Below, in pieces: positions 1-5,459 of a stretch of DNA of 5,459 nt. The notes below the pieces were generated by a model. That model did not search any database and had not been told where the DNA came from. It saw only the letters and a program-made list of their open reading frames with translations. The stretch is from an uncultured Prevotella sp. (lineage in GTDB: Bacteria; Bacteroidota; Bacteroidia; Bacteroidales; Bacteroidaceae), in the NCBI GenBank assembly GCA_946055365.1, contig CAMGFM010000107.1:1-5459 (forward strand), given 5' to 3'. The position numbers and the translations under genes are program-made. How positions within the stretch are numbered: the stretch's first letter is position 1; each line of letters begins with the position of its first letter.

Positions 1-975
1 GGCGTTCTCCTTGATAGAGTTTGACTTCTTGAGGTCGGCAATGGCATCATCCCACTTGCCCGCGTTCATCTCTGCCTGTCCCTTGATGGCCCATGCAGTA
101 TAGCAGTTGGGGTCTGTGGCCAGACGCTCCTTTATGAGCTGCTCCTGCTTGTCTGCCATGCCGAGCGAACCGTAGAGTGTGGCGAGATTGGTGAATATTG
201 ACTCGCTCTTGTCGTTGGCATAGAGATTCTCAAATGTAGACAGACACTTCACAGAGTCCTCCTTTGTCTTCATGGTCTGCTGCATGAGAGCCATCTTGAG
301 GTTGAGAGCGTCCTTGTAAGAAGCTGTGTCCTGAAGAGCAATGTCGATGAAACGGTCAGCACCCTCAATGTCCTTGTTCTGGAAAGCTATCACGCCAGCC
401 ACACGTGCCACCTCACCGAGATAGAGGTCGGGAGCCTTTGACTTGTCGAGGTCGGCAAAGAGTGCAGACATGCCACTCTCCACATAGAGACTGTAGTAAG
501 GCAGTGCGCCCTTGGTGTCGTCTTTCTCAAGACACTCCTGTCCGGCATTGATAAGATGCACGCGGAGCGGCCAGAGCATGGTCTGGTTTTTCTTGTGGAA
601 CTTCGGGGCAACCTTACCCTTTGCATTTGGCTTTACATCATACTTGTCGCACTCTATGGCGTTGTTGAGTGCGTTCACCAAAGCCACATACAGACCAGCC
701 TTGTCAACCTCCTTGTTGCCCTGCTGTCCCATCTGCTCCATCATCTGGTTTTCCTGCATGTTGCCTATTTCCTTGTTCACCTTCTGCATGGCAAGCTCCA
801 CGAGCTTGTTATAGGCCTTTGCCTTGTCCTCGTCTGAGAGAGATGCCACACAGCTGTTGAGTTGGCTCTGCGCCTCGGCATAGTCCTTGGCCTTAAGCAG
901 AGTCTTCACATCCTGTGCAAGTGCTGTTGAGGCGGTTGCCACCACCATCAAAGCAGCGATAAACAATTTTTTCAT
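1..975 (-). CDS. Exported tetratricopeptide-repeat protein, N-terminal part (cut by the window edge)
   Basis: The frame is open for 325 codons from the ATG at 975 to the window edge, so the C-terminus is missing. The N-terminus is a clear Sec signal peptide: MKK, a hydrophobic stretch to about residue 18, then ALA before QD (likely cleavage after residue 20). There is no lipobox cysteine, so a periplasmic location is inferred. After the signal comes a helical, Lys/Asp-rich chain with a Met/Gln-rich segment (residues 72-89). TPR-like helix pairs are readable at about 183-216, 257-290 and 291-324; the last has the typical W..G.A....G.W..A pattern. Such repeats bind proteins, but the partner cannot be told from sequence. 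The gene lies 172 bp downstream of gyrA on the same strand with no recognisable promoter of its own, so read-through from gyrA is plausible. The start was chosen because the signal peptide begins there. I do not recognise a specific gene name. Confidence 0.88.
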   Translation of the reverse strand, partial: MKKLFIAALMVVATASTALAQDVKTLLKAKDYAEAQSQLNSCVASLSDEDKAKAYNKLVELAMQKVNKEIGNMQENQMMEQMGQQGNKEVDKAGLYVALVNALNNAIECDKYDVKPNAKGKVAPKFHKKNQTMLWPLRVHLINAGQECLEKDDTKGALPYYSLYVESGMSALFADLDKSKAPDLYLGEVARVAGVIAFQNKDIEGADRFIDIALQDTASYKDALNLKMALMQQTMKTKEDSVKCLSTFENLYANDKSESIFTNLATLYGSLGMADKQEQLIKERLATDPNCYTAWAIKGQAEMNAGKWDDAIADLKKSNSIKENA

Positions 976-1060
976 AGTCTTGATAATTTTGTAATTGATA
1001 AATATTTCTTTTATTCTGTCTCCTTTATGGTTGTCCGTTGCCGTCAACAACACGTTTTCC

Positions 1061-1160
1061 TCCGACAGTGCGCCACCCTGCACTGCTCGACGGTGATGTC
1101 TGAGGTGTCGGCAGTGCAGCCTGTGACACTTGACGGTGCAGCCCGTCCTACTCGACAGTG
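1061..1160. repeat. Degenerate tandem array, about 22-bp period, across the gyrA stop codon
   Basis: Five related 10-bp cores occur on the plus strand: TCCGACAGTG (1061), CTCGACGGTG (1086), GTCGGCAGTG (1107), CTTGACGGTG (1129) and CTCGACAGTG (1151). Start-to-start distances are 25, 21, 22 and 22 bp. Sequence between cores is partly conserved as well (for example GCAGCCTGT and GCAGCCCGT after the third and fourth cores). The last core lies inside gyrA and encodes its final residues (NTVE), so the array runs from coding into intergenic DNA. Units are too diverged and too short to be CRISPR. Function is unknown; it may be a decayed tandem duplication. Confidence 0.6.
1078..1119 (-). other. Stem-loop in the gyrA-TPR gene gap
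   Basis: CTGCACTGC at 1078-1086 is the exact reverse complement of GCAGTGCAG at 1111-1119 (9 bp). Inside it, after one unpaired base, CGAC (1088-1091) can pair with GTCG (1107-1110), leaving a 15-nt loop. No T-tract follows on the minus strand, so it does not look like a standard intrinsic terminator. In a gyrA-TPR transcript it could act as a stability or processing element. It is formed by units of the surrounding tandem array, so it may simply be a by-product of the repeats. Confidence 0.4.
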
Positions 1161-3700
1161 TTGTCTGTGCTAACAGGAGCGGGGCTTTCACTTTCTGCGG
1201 CAGGGGTTGTCTGCTCCTCAGCCACTTTCTCCTCAAGCTCAGAGCTCATCACCTTGCACACACTTGCAATGACATCGTTTTTCTTGGCGAGGTTGATGAG
1301 CCTTACGCCCTGCGTGGCTCGTCCCATAACCCTACATTCCCTCACGGCGAGCCTTATGGCGATGCCGCTCTTGTTGATAATCATGAGGTCGTTGTCGTCT
1401 GTCACATTCTTGATGGCCACGAGCCTGCCCGTCTTTTCGGTTATGGAGAACGTCTTTACGCCCTTTGCTCCCCTGCTGGTCTTGCGATAGTCGGCCACCT
1501 GTGAGCGTTTGCCATATCCTTCTTCGGACACTACCATGACGGTCTCGCTCTCGGCGTTGTTCACGATAATCATGCCCACCACCTGGTCGTCGTCTCCGTC
1601 GAGCTTCATGCCCCTTACGCCTGTGGCAATGCGTCCCATGTTGCGTATGTCGGCCTCATCAAACCTCACGGCCCTGCCGTTTCTGTTGGCAAGGATAATC
1701 TCGTTTCGGCCGTTGGTGAGCCTTACGTCCACCACCTCGTCGCCCTCCACGATGTTTATTGCGTTCACACCGTTGGTCCTTGGCCTTGAATAGGCCTCGA
1801 GACAAGTCTTCTTGACCACTCCGTTTTTGGTGGCAAAGACCACATAGTGTGAGTTTACGAACTCCTCATCATTCAGTCCCCTGAGCCTGAGCATGGCGTT
1901 TACGGAGTCGTCAGCGTCTATATTGAGCATGTTTTGTATGGCGCGGCCCTTGAAGTTCTTGTCTCCCTCGGGTATCTCATAGCACTTGAGCCAGTAGCAA
2001 CGTCCCTTGCGCGTGAAGAAGAGCATGGTCTGGTGCATGGTGGCAGGGTATATATACTCCGTGAAGTCCTGCTCCCTTGTCCTTGCGCCCTTTGAGCCTA
2101 CTCCGCCCCTTGCCTGCTCGCGGAACTCGCTGAGCGGCGTGCGCTTGATGTAGCCCATGTGGCTGACAGTGATGACCACGGGGTCGTTAGGATAGAAGTC
2201 CTCTGCGTTGAACTCGTGTTCAAAGGGCTTTATCTCTGTGCGTCTCTCGTCGCCATATTTGTCTTTCACCTCTATCAGCTCGTCCTTCATCACCTTCTTG
2301 CACATCTCCGGGTCTTCGAGTATCTGCGTGAGATAAGCGATCTGCCTCTCCAGCTCCTCATACTCGGCGTGCAGCTGATCCATGCGCAGGCCTGTGAGCT
2401 GTGCGAGACGCATGTCAACGATGGCCTTTGACTGCAATTCGTCAATCTCGAACCTCTTTTCGAGATTGCGCTGTGCGTCAGAGGGGGTCTTTGAGCTGCG
2501 TATGATATGCACCACCTCGTCTATATTGTCGCAGGCGATGATAAGTCCCTTGAGTATGTGCGCCCTCTCCTCTGCCTTGCGCAGCTCATAGCGCGTGCGT
2601 CTAAGGGTCACGTCATGCCTGTGCTCCACAAAATACTTCACGCACTGCTTCAGCGAGAGCAGTCTCGGCCGTCCTGCCACGAGCGCGATGCAGTTTACGG
2701 AGAACGAGCTTTGCATCTGCGTCATCTTATAGAGCTTGTTGAGGATGACATTGGCGTTGGCGTCACGTCTCACGTCCACCACTATGCGCATACCCTGCCG
2801 TCCCGACTCGTCGTTTACGTTTGATATGCCCGTAATCTTGCCCTCTTTCACGAGGTCGGCAATGCCTGCCACGAGGTCGGCCTTGTTTACGCCATAAGGT
2901 ATCTCCGTTATGACAATCTTGTCGTGCGAGTCGCCAGTCTCTATCTCCGACTTTGCCCTCATCACGATGCGTCCGCGCCCTGTCTCATAGGCCTGTCTCA
3001 CGCCCTGCAGGCCATAGATGTATGCGCCTGTGGGGAAGTCCGGGGCCTTGATATGCTCCATCAGGCCATCGGTGTCGATGTCGGGATTGTCGATATAGGC
3101 GCAACAGCCGTCTATCACTTCGCCGAGGTTGTGTGTAGGTATGTTTGTTGCCATGCCCACGGCGATGCCGTTGCCTCCGTTCACAAGCAGATTGGGTATT
3201 TTTGTAGGCATCACCGACGGCTCGAGCAGCGTGTCGTCAAAGTTGGGGTTCATGTCTACGGTCTCCTTGTCGAGGTCGTCCATGATGTGTTCGCCCATTT
3301 TCGAGAGCCTGCACTCAGTGTAACGCATGGCAGCAGGCGAGTCGCCGTCGACAGAGCCAAAGTTGCCCTGCCCGTCCACGAGCATATATCTCATGTTCCA
3401 GTTCTGTCCCATTCTCACGAGTGCGCCATACACGGAGGAGTCGCCATGCGGGTGATACTTACCCAACACCTCGCCCACCACGCGCGCGCATTTCTTGTAA
3501 GGATTGGAACTGGTATTGCCTATGCCAAGCATACCATAAAGTATGCGCCGATGCACCGGCTTGAAGCCGTCGCGCACATCAGGCAATGCTCTCGCCACAA
3601 TCACCGACATGCTATAGTCGATGTATGAGGACTTCATCTCATCCTCAATGTTGATTTTTAAAATTCTGTCCTGATCAAATGTCTGATTTTCGTCCATCAT
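1148..3700 (-). CDS. gyrA: DNA gyrase subunit A
   Basis: Complete 850-residue GyrA, the breakage-reunion subunit of the A2B2 gyrase that introduces negative supercoils using ATP hydrolysed by GyrB. The N-terminal winged-helix/tower region carries the conserved YSMSVIVARALPDVRDG segment (29-45), the quinolone-resistance region GKYHPHGDSSVYG (80-92) and the catalytic Arg126-Tyr127 in AAMRYTE. The IAVGMATN segment is at 179-186. A coiled-coil region lies at about 362-490, and the C-terminal beta-pinwheel starts near 500. The GyrA box that separates gyrase from topoisomerase IV ParC is present as QARGGVGSKG (529-538), a Bacteroidetes-like variant of the enterobacterial QRRGGKG. The tail from 820 is acidic and Pro/Ser-rich. 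Length fits the family. Two adjacent ATGs (3700 and 3697) could start it; the first is used. Gly92 sits where E. coli GyrA has Asp87; this may be normal for the lineage. Confidence 0.98.
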   Translation of the reverse strand: MMDENQTFDQDRILKINIEDEMKSSYIDYSMSVIVARALPDVRDGFKPVHRRILYGMLGIGNTSSNPYKKCARVVGEVLGKYHPHGDSSVYGALVRMGQNWNMRYMLVDGQGNFGSVDGDSPAAMRYTECRLSKMGEHIMDDLDKETVDMNPNFDDTLLEPSVMPTKIPNLLVNGGNGIAVGMATNIPTHNLGEVIDGCCAYIDNPDIDTDGLMEHIKAPDFPTGAYIYGLQGVRQAYETGRGRIVMRAKSEIETGDSHDKIVITEIPYGVNKADLVAGIADLVKEGKITGISNVNDESGRQGMRIVVDVRRDANANVILNKLYKMTQMQSSFSVNCIALVAGRPRLLSLKQCVKYFVEHRHDVTLRRTRYELRKAEERAHILKGLIIACDNIDEVVHIIRSSKTPSDAQRNLEKRFEIDELQSKAIVDMRLAQLTGLRMDQLHAEYEELERQIAYLTQILEDPEMCKKVMKDELIEVKDKYGDERRTEIKPFEHEFNAEDFYPNDPVVITVSHMGYIKRTPLSEFREQARGGVGSKGARTREQDFTEYIYPATMHQTMLFFTRKGRCYWLKCYEIPEGDKNFKGRAIQNMLNIDADDSVNAMLRLRGLNDEEFVNSHYVVFATKNGVVKKTCLEAYSRPRTNGVNAINIVEGDEVVDVRLTNGRNEIILANRNGRAVRFDEADIRNMGRIATGVRGMKLDGDDDQVVGMIIVNNAESETVMVVSEEGYGKRSQVADYRKTSRGAKGVKTFSITEKTGRLVAIKNVTDDNDLMIINKSGIAIRLAVRECRVMGRATQGVRLINLAKKNDVIASVCKVMSSELEEKVAEEQTTPAAESESPAPVSTDNTVE

Positions 3701-3765
3701 TAATCGTTATATTTATTTCACCTTTTGCCGTAGGCATGACTGTCGCTTGACTGTCTTTTCCTGCC

Positions 3766-3802
3766 ATGCCATCAGAGCAAGCTCTCTTTGGTCTTTTGGC
3801 AT
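3766..3802 (-). other. Stem-loop in the gyrA leader
   Basis: On the minus strand ATGCCA (3802-3797) pairs with TGGCAT (3771-3766), enclosing an inner AGAG-CTTG-CTCT hairpin at 3785-3774. The CUUG loop is a known stable RNA tetraloop. The structure ends 65 nt upstream of the gyrA start, within the transcript predicted from the candidate promoter. Any regulatory role is speculative. Confidence 0.3.
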
Positions 3803-3901
3803 TATGCAAAGGTCACTGTTACTTCGCTCGTTTATGCCTGAAATCGCCGCAGACACCGTTTATTTTGCCCACATGCGATTTTGGCGTTTTGTTTCAAGTT
3901 G

Positions 3902-3932
3902 TAAAATTACTAATTTTTTGTTATCCGACAAA
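3902..3932 (-). promoter_or_regulatory. Candidate gyrA promoter (Bacteroidetes type)
   Basis: On the minus strand TTTG (3932-3929) is followed after 19 nt by TAATTTTA (3909-3902). The Bacteroidetes primary sigma consensus is a -33 TTTG and a -7 TAnnTTTG; here only the last base of the -7 box differs. Spacing fits. Transcription would begin near 3895-3898 and give a leader of about 195 nt before gyrA. No better match was found nearer to the gene. Confidence 0.45.
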
Positions 3933-4155
3933 ACGACAAAAGGCAAAAAATACAAAAAATGACATTATAACAGACTTTATAACACATACGGCATTTTCCG
4001 CGCCGCCATATCACGCCCGTCAGCCACTTCCACATTAATATATATAGCCTGCTCGTGAGCAACACAACAGCGTCATGGCATCAGACGTGACGCAAGCCCC
4101 TGCGGCTGCATGGCCTTACACGACAGTGGCGTGCATACATAATATCATGACACAA

Positions 4156-4248
4156 CGACACTGCATCTGTAAAGTGGCACTTTGGCATCTGTAAAGCGGC
4201 ACTTTGCATAACAAAAAGTGGCACTCTGCCGTCAGAAAGTGCCACTTG
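4156..4248. repeat. Tandem array of four 22-bp units with dyad cores
   Basis: Four consecutive 22-bp units run from 4156 to 4243. The segment 4163-4184 and the adjoining 4185-4206 are the same except for one T/C change; later units are more diverged. The core AAAGTG-G-CACTTT is an exact 13-bp dyad at 4171-4183. Near copies are at 4193 (AAAGCGGCACTTT), 4215 (AAAGTGGCACTCT) and 4236 (AAAGTGCCACTTG), spaced 22, 22 and 21 bp, so all lie on one helix face. The array lies between rnpB and gyrA, about 225 bp upstream of the candidate gyrA promoter. It could be a cluster of protein-binding sites or a simple minisatellite; sequence alone does not decide. Confidence 0.75.
4210..4247 (-). terminator. 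Possible intrinsic terminator downstream of rnpB
   Basis: AAGTGGCACT (4216-4225) and AGTGCCACTT (4238-4247) form a perfect 10-bp stem. CTG/CAG can add three pairs inside beyond a 2-nt bulge, leaving a CCGT loop. Read on the minus strand the stem runs into TTTTTGTT, a short U-tract. It would stop transcripts running from rnpB towards gyrA. It is built from the last units of the tandem array, so its terminator role is uncertain. Confidence 0.35.
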
Positions 4249-4321
4249 CCATAGTCAAAACAATTTGCCTCACATGCCCCAAGCTCATGCCGTCATCTAT
4301 GACAGGCCCGAAAGGGCAAGG

Positions 4322-4328
4322 AAAAAAA
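4322..4328 (-). terminator. T-tract directly after rnpB P1
   Basis: Seven T residues on the minus strand follow the 3' strand of the rnpB P1 helix without a gap. With the GC-rich P1 as the hairpin this could end rnpB transcription, but the partner strand is about 370 nt upstream, which is unusual for an intrinsic terminator. Low confidence. Confidence 0.3.
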
Positions 4329-4724
4329 GGAAAACACTGCCCCTATAAGCCGGGTTCTGTTTCTCCATGACGCTCTCACGCCATGGAGCCTTCTGCCATT
4401 TATCTACTCCGCAGGTCACCCTACGGCTCAAGCGTTCTACCCTCCACCGCTCCCTAAGGCATCGGACGGGAAGCCCTCAAACAGTGGTATACGCGAACTT
4501 GCAGCTCCCAGATGGCACAGCCCGTAGATCGCCCTACGGCTGGTGGTCTCTTACACCACCTTCTCACCCTTGCCACAGCCTCAAAGCCGCGGCGGTCATT
4601 CTCTTCTGCCGACACCTGCCGTCACCGACAGCTTCTACTTTCAGAAGTGGGACTCCCTGCGCTGCCCGGACTTTCCTCTCGCACCTCCTTGGATGCCAGC
4701 GACAGAACCGGGGCAGTGTTTCCG
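4329..4724 (-). ncRNA. rnpB: RNase P RNA (M1 RNA homologue), bacterial type A-like
   Basis: This is the catalytic RNA that, with the RnpA protein, removes 5' leaders from pre-tRNAs. Read on the minus strand, the 5' conserved core GAGGAAAGTCCGGGC is at 4678-4664. AAGGGTGAGAAGG followed by the GGTGGTGTAAGAGACCACC hairpin lies at about 4572-4542. GTAGATAAATGGCAGA is at 4407-4392 and the 3' core ACAGAACCCGGCTTA at 4360-4346. The ends pair to form P1: GGAAACACTGCCCC (4723-4710) with GGGGCAGTGTTTTCC (4343-4329), at least 12 continuous pairs. A P18-like hairpin of 11 pairs closed by a GAGA (GNRA) tetraloop lies at 4388-4363. Length near 396 nt is normal for type A. Ends are set by P1 and the promoter and may be off by a few bases. 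Open frames over it are incidental. Confidence 0.97.
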
Positions 4725-4729
4725 AGGTG

Positions 4730-4765
4730 CAAAGTTAATGATATTTGCATAAATAACTGCACAAA
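4730..4765 (-). promoter_or_regulatory. rnpB promoter
   Basis: TAACTTTG (minus strand, 4737-4730) is a perfect match to the Bacteroidetes -7 box TAnnTTTG. It lies 6 nt upstream of the first base of the RNase P RNA P1 helix, where the start site is expected. A TTTG at 4765-4762 could be the -33 element, but the 24-nt gap is longer than usual, so that half is uncertain. Confidence 0.65.
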
Positions 4766-4888
4766 CGGGTCGATAAAAGTTTGTGAAAATACGTTCCATG
4801 CATTTTAATAGCCGTTAATAAGGCAAATTGTATTGTTAAATTGGGATAAAGATAAAAGTAAATTCATACGATTAACAATTATTGCGTC

Positions 4889-4896
4889 TACATTTG
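4889..4896 (+). promoter_or_regulatory. Candidate promoter (-7 box) for the HtrA-family gene
   Basis: TACATTTG matches TAnnTTTG exactly. No TTTG lies at the expected -33 distance, so the match is partial. Transcription from here would begin near 4900 and give a leader of about 145 nt to the ATG at 5047. The 4741-5007 interval otherwise has no gene I can support; the 62-codon frame at 4833-5021 looks incidental. Confidence 0.35.
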
Positions 4897-5046
4897 CATC
4901 CGAATTTCAGCCGCACAGCCCAAGCCACGTGTCTATGCCAAGACTGCGGCACGGCAACGCGCTGACGGCACGCACACGTTTAACTCGCGACAAAAACACT
5001 CAGGATTATGAAAACATTTAACAACAAAACATTTACGACAGACAAT

Positions 5047-5459
5047 ATGAAAAAGTATTCACAGTATTTCGTCGCAACACTCAGCATGGTGGCACTGGCA
5101 TTCTCCACCGGGGCTCTCATCAAGGCCAATGCGACACCATCGACAGTGGCAGCCACACCAGCAGGACAACCCGTTGACCTCACCTACGCAGCCGAGAAGT
5201 CGCTGCCAAGCGTGGTGCATATACTGAGCGTGAAAAACTCTAAAGTGCAGACAGTGGAAGTGGAGAACGACCCGTTTGACTTTTTCTTCGGCGACCCGTT
5301 TGGTTTCTTTGACGATCAGCAAAGGGGAGGCAGGCAAAAACGCCAGATGCGCACGCCGAGACAGCAAGGCTCTGGCTCGGGAGTGATTATCTCTACCGAC
5401 GGATATATCGTGACCAACAACCACGTGGTGGAAGGTGCTGACGAACTGACCGTCACACT
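5047..5459 (+). CDS. Do/HtrA family periplasmic serine endoprotease (DegP/DegQ-like), N-terminal part
   Basis: 137 codons of an HtrA-type protease are present before the window ends. HtrA proteins degrade or chaperone misfolded envelope proteins. The N-terminus is a signal peptide: MKKYSQYF, a hydrophobic stretch to about residue 25, then KANA before TP, suggesting cleavage after residue 29 and export to the periplasm. The protease domain follows: AAEKSLPSVVHI (48-59), a long LA-loop-like insert rich in Phe, Gly, Gln and Arg (about 75-107), then GSGSGVIIS (108-116) and DGYIVTNNHVV (118-128) with catalytic His126. The catalytic Asp, the GNSGG serine and the PDZ domains lie beyond the window, so activity and the DegP/DegQ assignment cannot be confirmed. 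An in-frame ATG at 5008 would add 13 residues; 5047 is preferred because it gives a standard signal peptide. The gene diverges from rnpB. Confidence 0.93.
   Translation, partial: MKKYSQYFVATLSMVALAFSTGALIKANATPSTVAATPAGQPVDLTYAAEKSLPSVVHILSVKNSKVQTVEVENDPFDFFFGDPFGFFDDQQRGGRQKRQMRTPRQQGSGSGVIISTDGYIVTNNHVVEGADELTVT

Larger units (their letters stand above)
3701..4328. other. Non-coding region between rnpB and gyrA
   Basis: This 628-bp stretch has no convincing gene on either strand. The short plus-strand frames at about 3747-4038 overlap each other, have no family resemblance and lie over an AT-rich promoter-like segment. From the gyrA side it holds a leader of roughly 195 nt with a stem-loop, a candidate gyrA promoter at 3902-3932, and an AT-rich block to about 3985. 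A 6-bp inverted repeat follows (GCGTCA at 4070-4075, TGACGC at 4088-4093), then a 22-bp-period array at 4156-4248. A small GCCC/GGGC hairpin is at 4303-4314, just downstream of rnpB. Confidence 0.7.

Noticed and set aside
390..860. Short frames on both strands within the TPR gene
   Set aside because: The minus-strand frame through 1-975 has a signal peptide and TPR pattern and explains the whole stretch; the others are shadows.
1130..1504. Plus-strand frames of 110-124 codons over the gyrA 3' end
   Set aside because: Both overlap certain gyrA coding sequence in antisense and show no recognisable protein features.
2924..3628. 234-codon plus-strand open frame antisense to gyrA
   Set aside because: It lies wholly inside gyrA on the opposite strand, is His/Val-rich with no domain pattern, and follows from gyrA codon bias.
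3747..4038. Plus-strand frames of 71 and 90 codons upstream of gyrA
   Set aside because: They overlap each other in different frames, have no promoter or family resemblance, and cover the gyrA leader and promoter.
4156..4248. CRISPR array
   Set aside because: Units are 22 bp, directly adjacent, with no unique spacers and no cas genes.
4303..4314. GCCC/GGGC hairpin as the rnpB terminator
   Set aside because: The stem is only 4 bp and on the minus strand the T-tract lies before it, not after, so it is in the wrong order for an intrinsic terminator.
4367..4808. Several plus-strand frames over rnpB
   Set aside because: The region is a structural RNA with conserved cores; the frames are antisense by-products.
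4833..5021. 62-codon plus-strand frame upstream of the protease gene
   Set aside because: Composition shifts midway, it overlaps the possible upstream protease start in another frame, and nothing supports translation.
5059..5424. 121-codon minus-strand frame inside the protease gene
   Set aside because: It is antisense to a clear HtrA-family coding region and has no domain pattern.

Overview
The window looks like the chromosome of a Bacteroidetes species, most likely Prevotellaceae. The GyrA sequence is of the Bacteroidales type, upstream regions carry Bacteroidetes-style promoter boxes (TAnnTTTG) and lack clear Shine-Dalgarno sites, and the gene set is ordinary housekeeping. No mobile element, tRNA or CRISPR array is visible. 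The genus is inferred from remembered family sequences, not from a search.

Layout, left to right. Positions 1-975 (minus) hold the N-terminal 325 codons of an exported tetratricopeptide-repeat (TPR) protein that runs off the left edge. Positions 976-1147 are a short intergenic gap with a degenerate tandem array of about 22-bp period, which continues through the stop codon into the last codons of the next gene, and an internal stem-loop. Positions 1148-3700 (minus) are a complete gyrA (850 aa). Positions 3701-4328 are a non-coding stretch holding the gyrA leader (with a stem-loop), a candidate gyrA promoter, and a second tandem array of exactly 22-bp period built around near-palindromic AAAGTGGCACTTT cores. 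Positions 4329-4724 (minus) are rnpB, the RNase P RNA, recognised by its conserved cores and a long closing P1 helix. Positions 4725-5046 are a divergent promoter region. Positions 5047-5459 (plus) are the start of a Do/HtrA family periplasmic serine protease that runs off the right edge.

gyrA and the TPR gene lie in the same direction with no clear promoter or U-tract terminator between them, so they may be co-transcribed. rnpB is upstream of gyrA in the same direction but probably has its own promoter and terminator. The protease is transcribed away from rnpB. The genes do not form one pathway: DNA supercoiling (GyrA), tRNA 5' processing (RNase P) and envelope protein quality control (HtrA) are neighbours by position only.

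No new enzymatic system is visible. The most unusual material is non-coding: two arrays of roughly 22-bp period (two DNA helical turns), one on each side of gyrA, with the upstream one forming four evenly spaced dyads.
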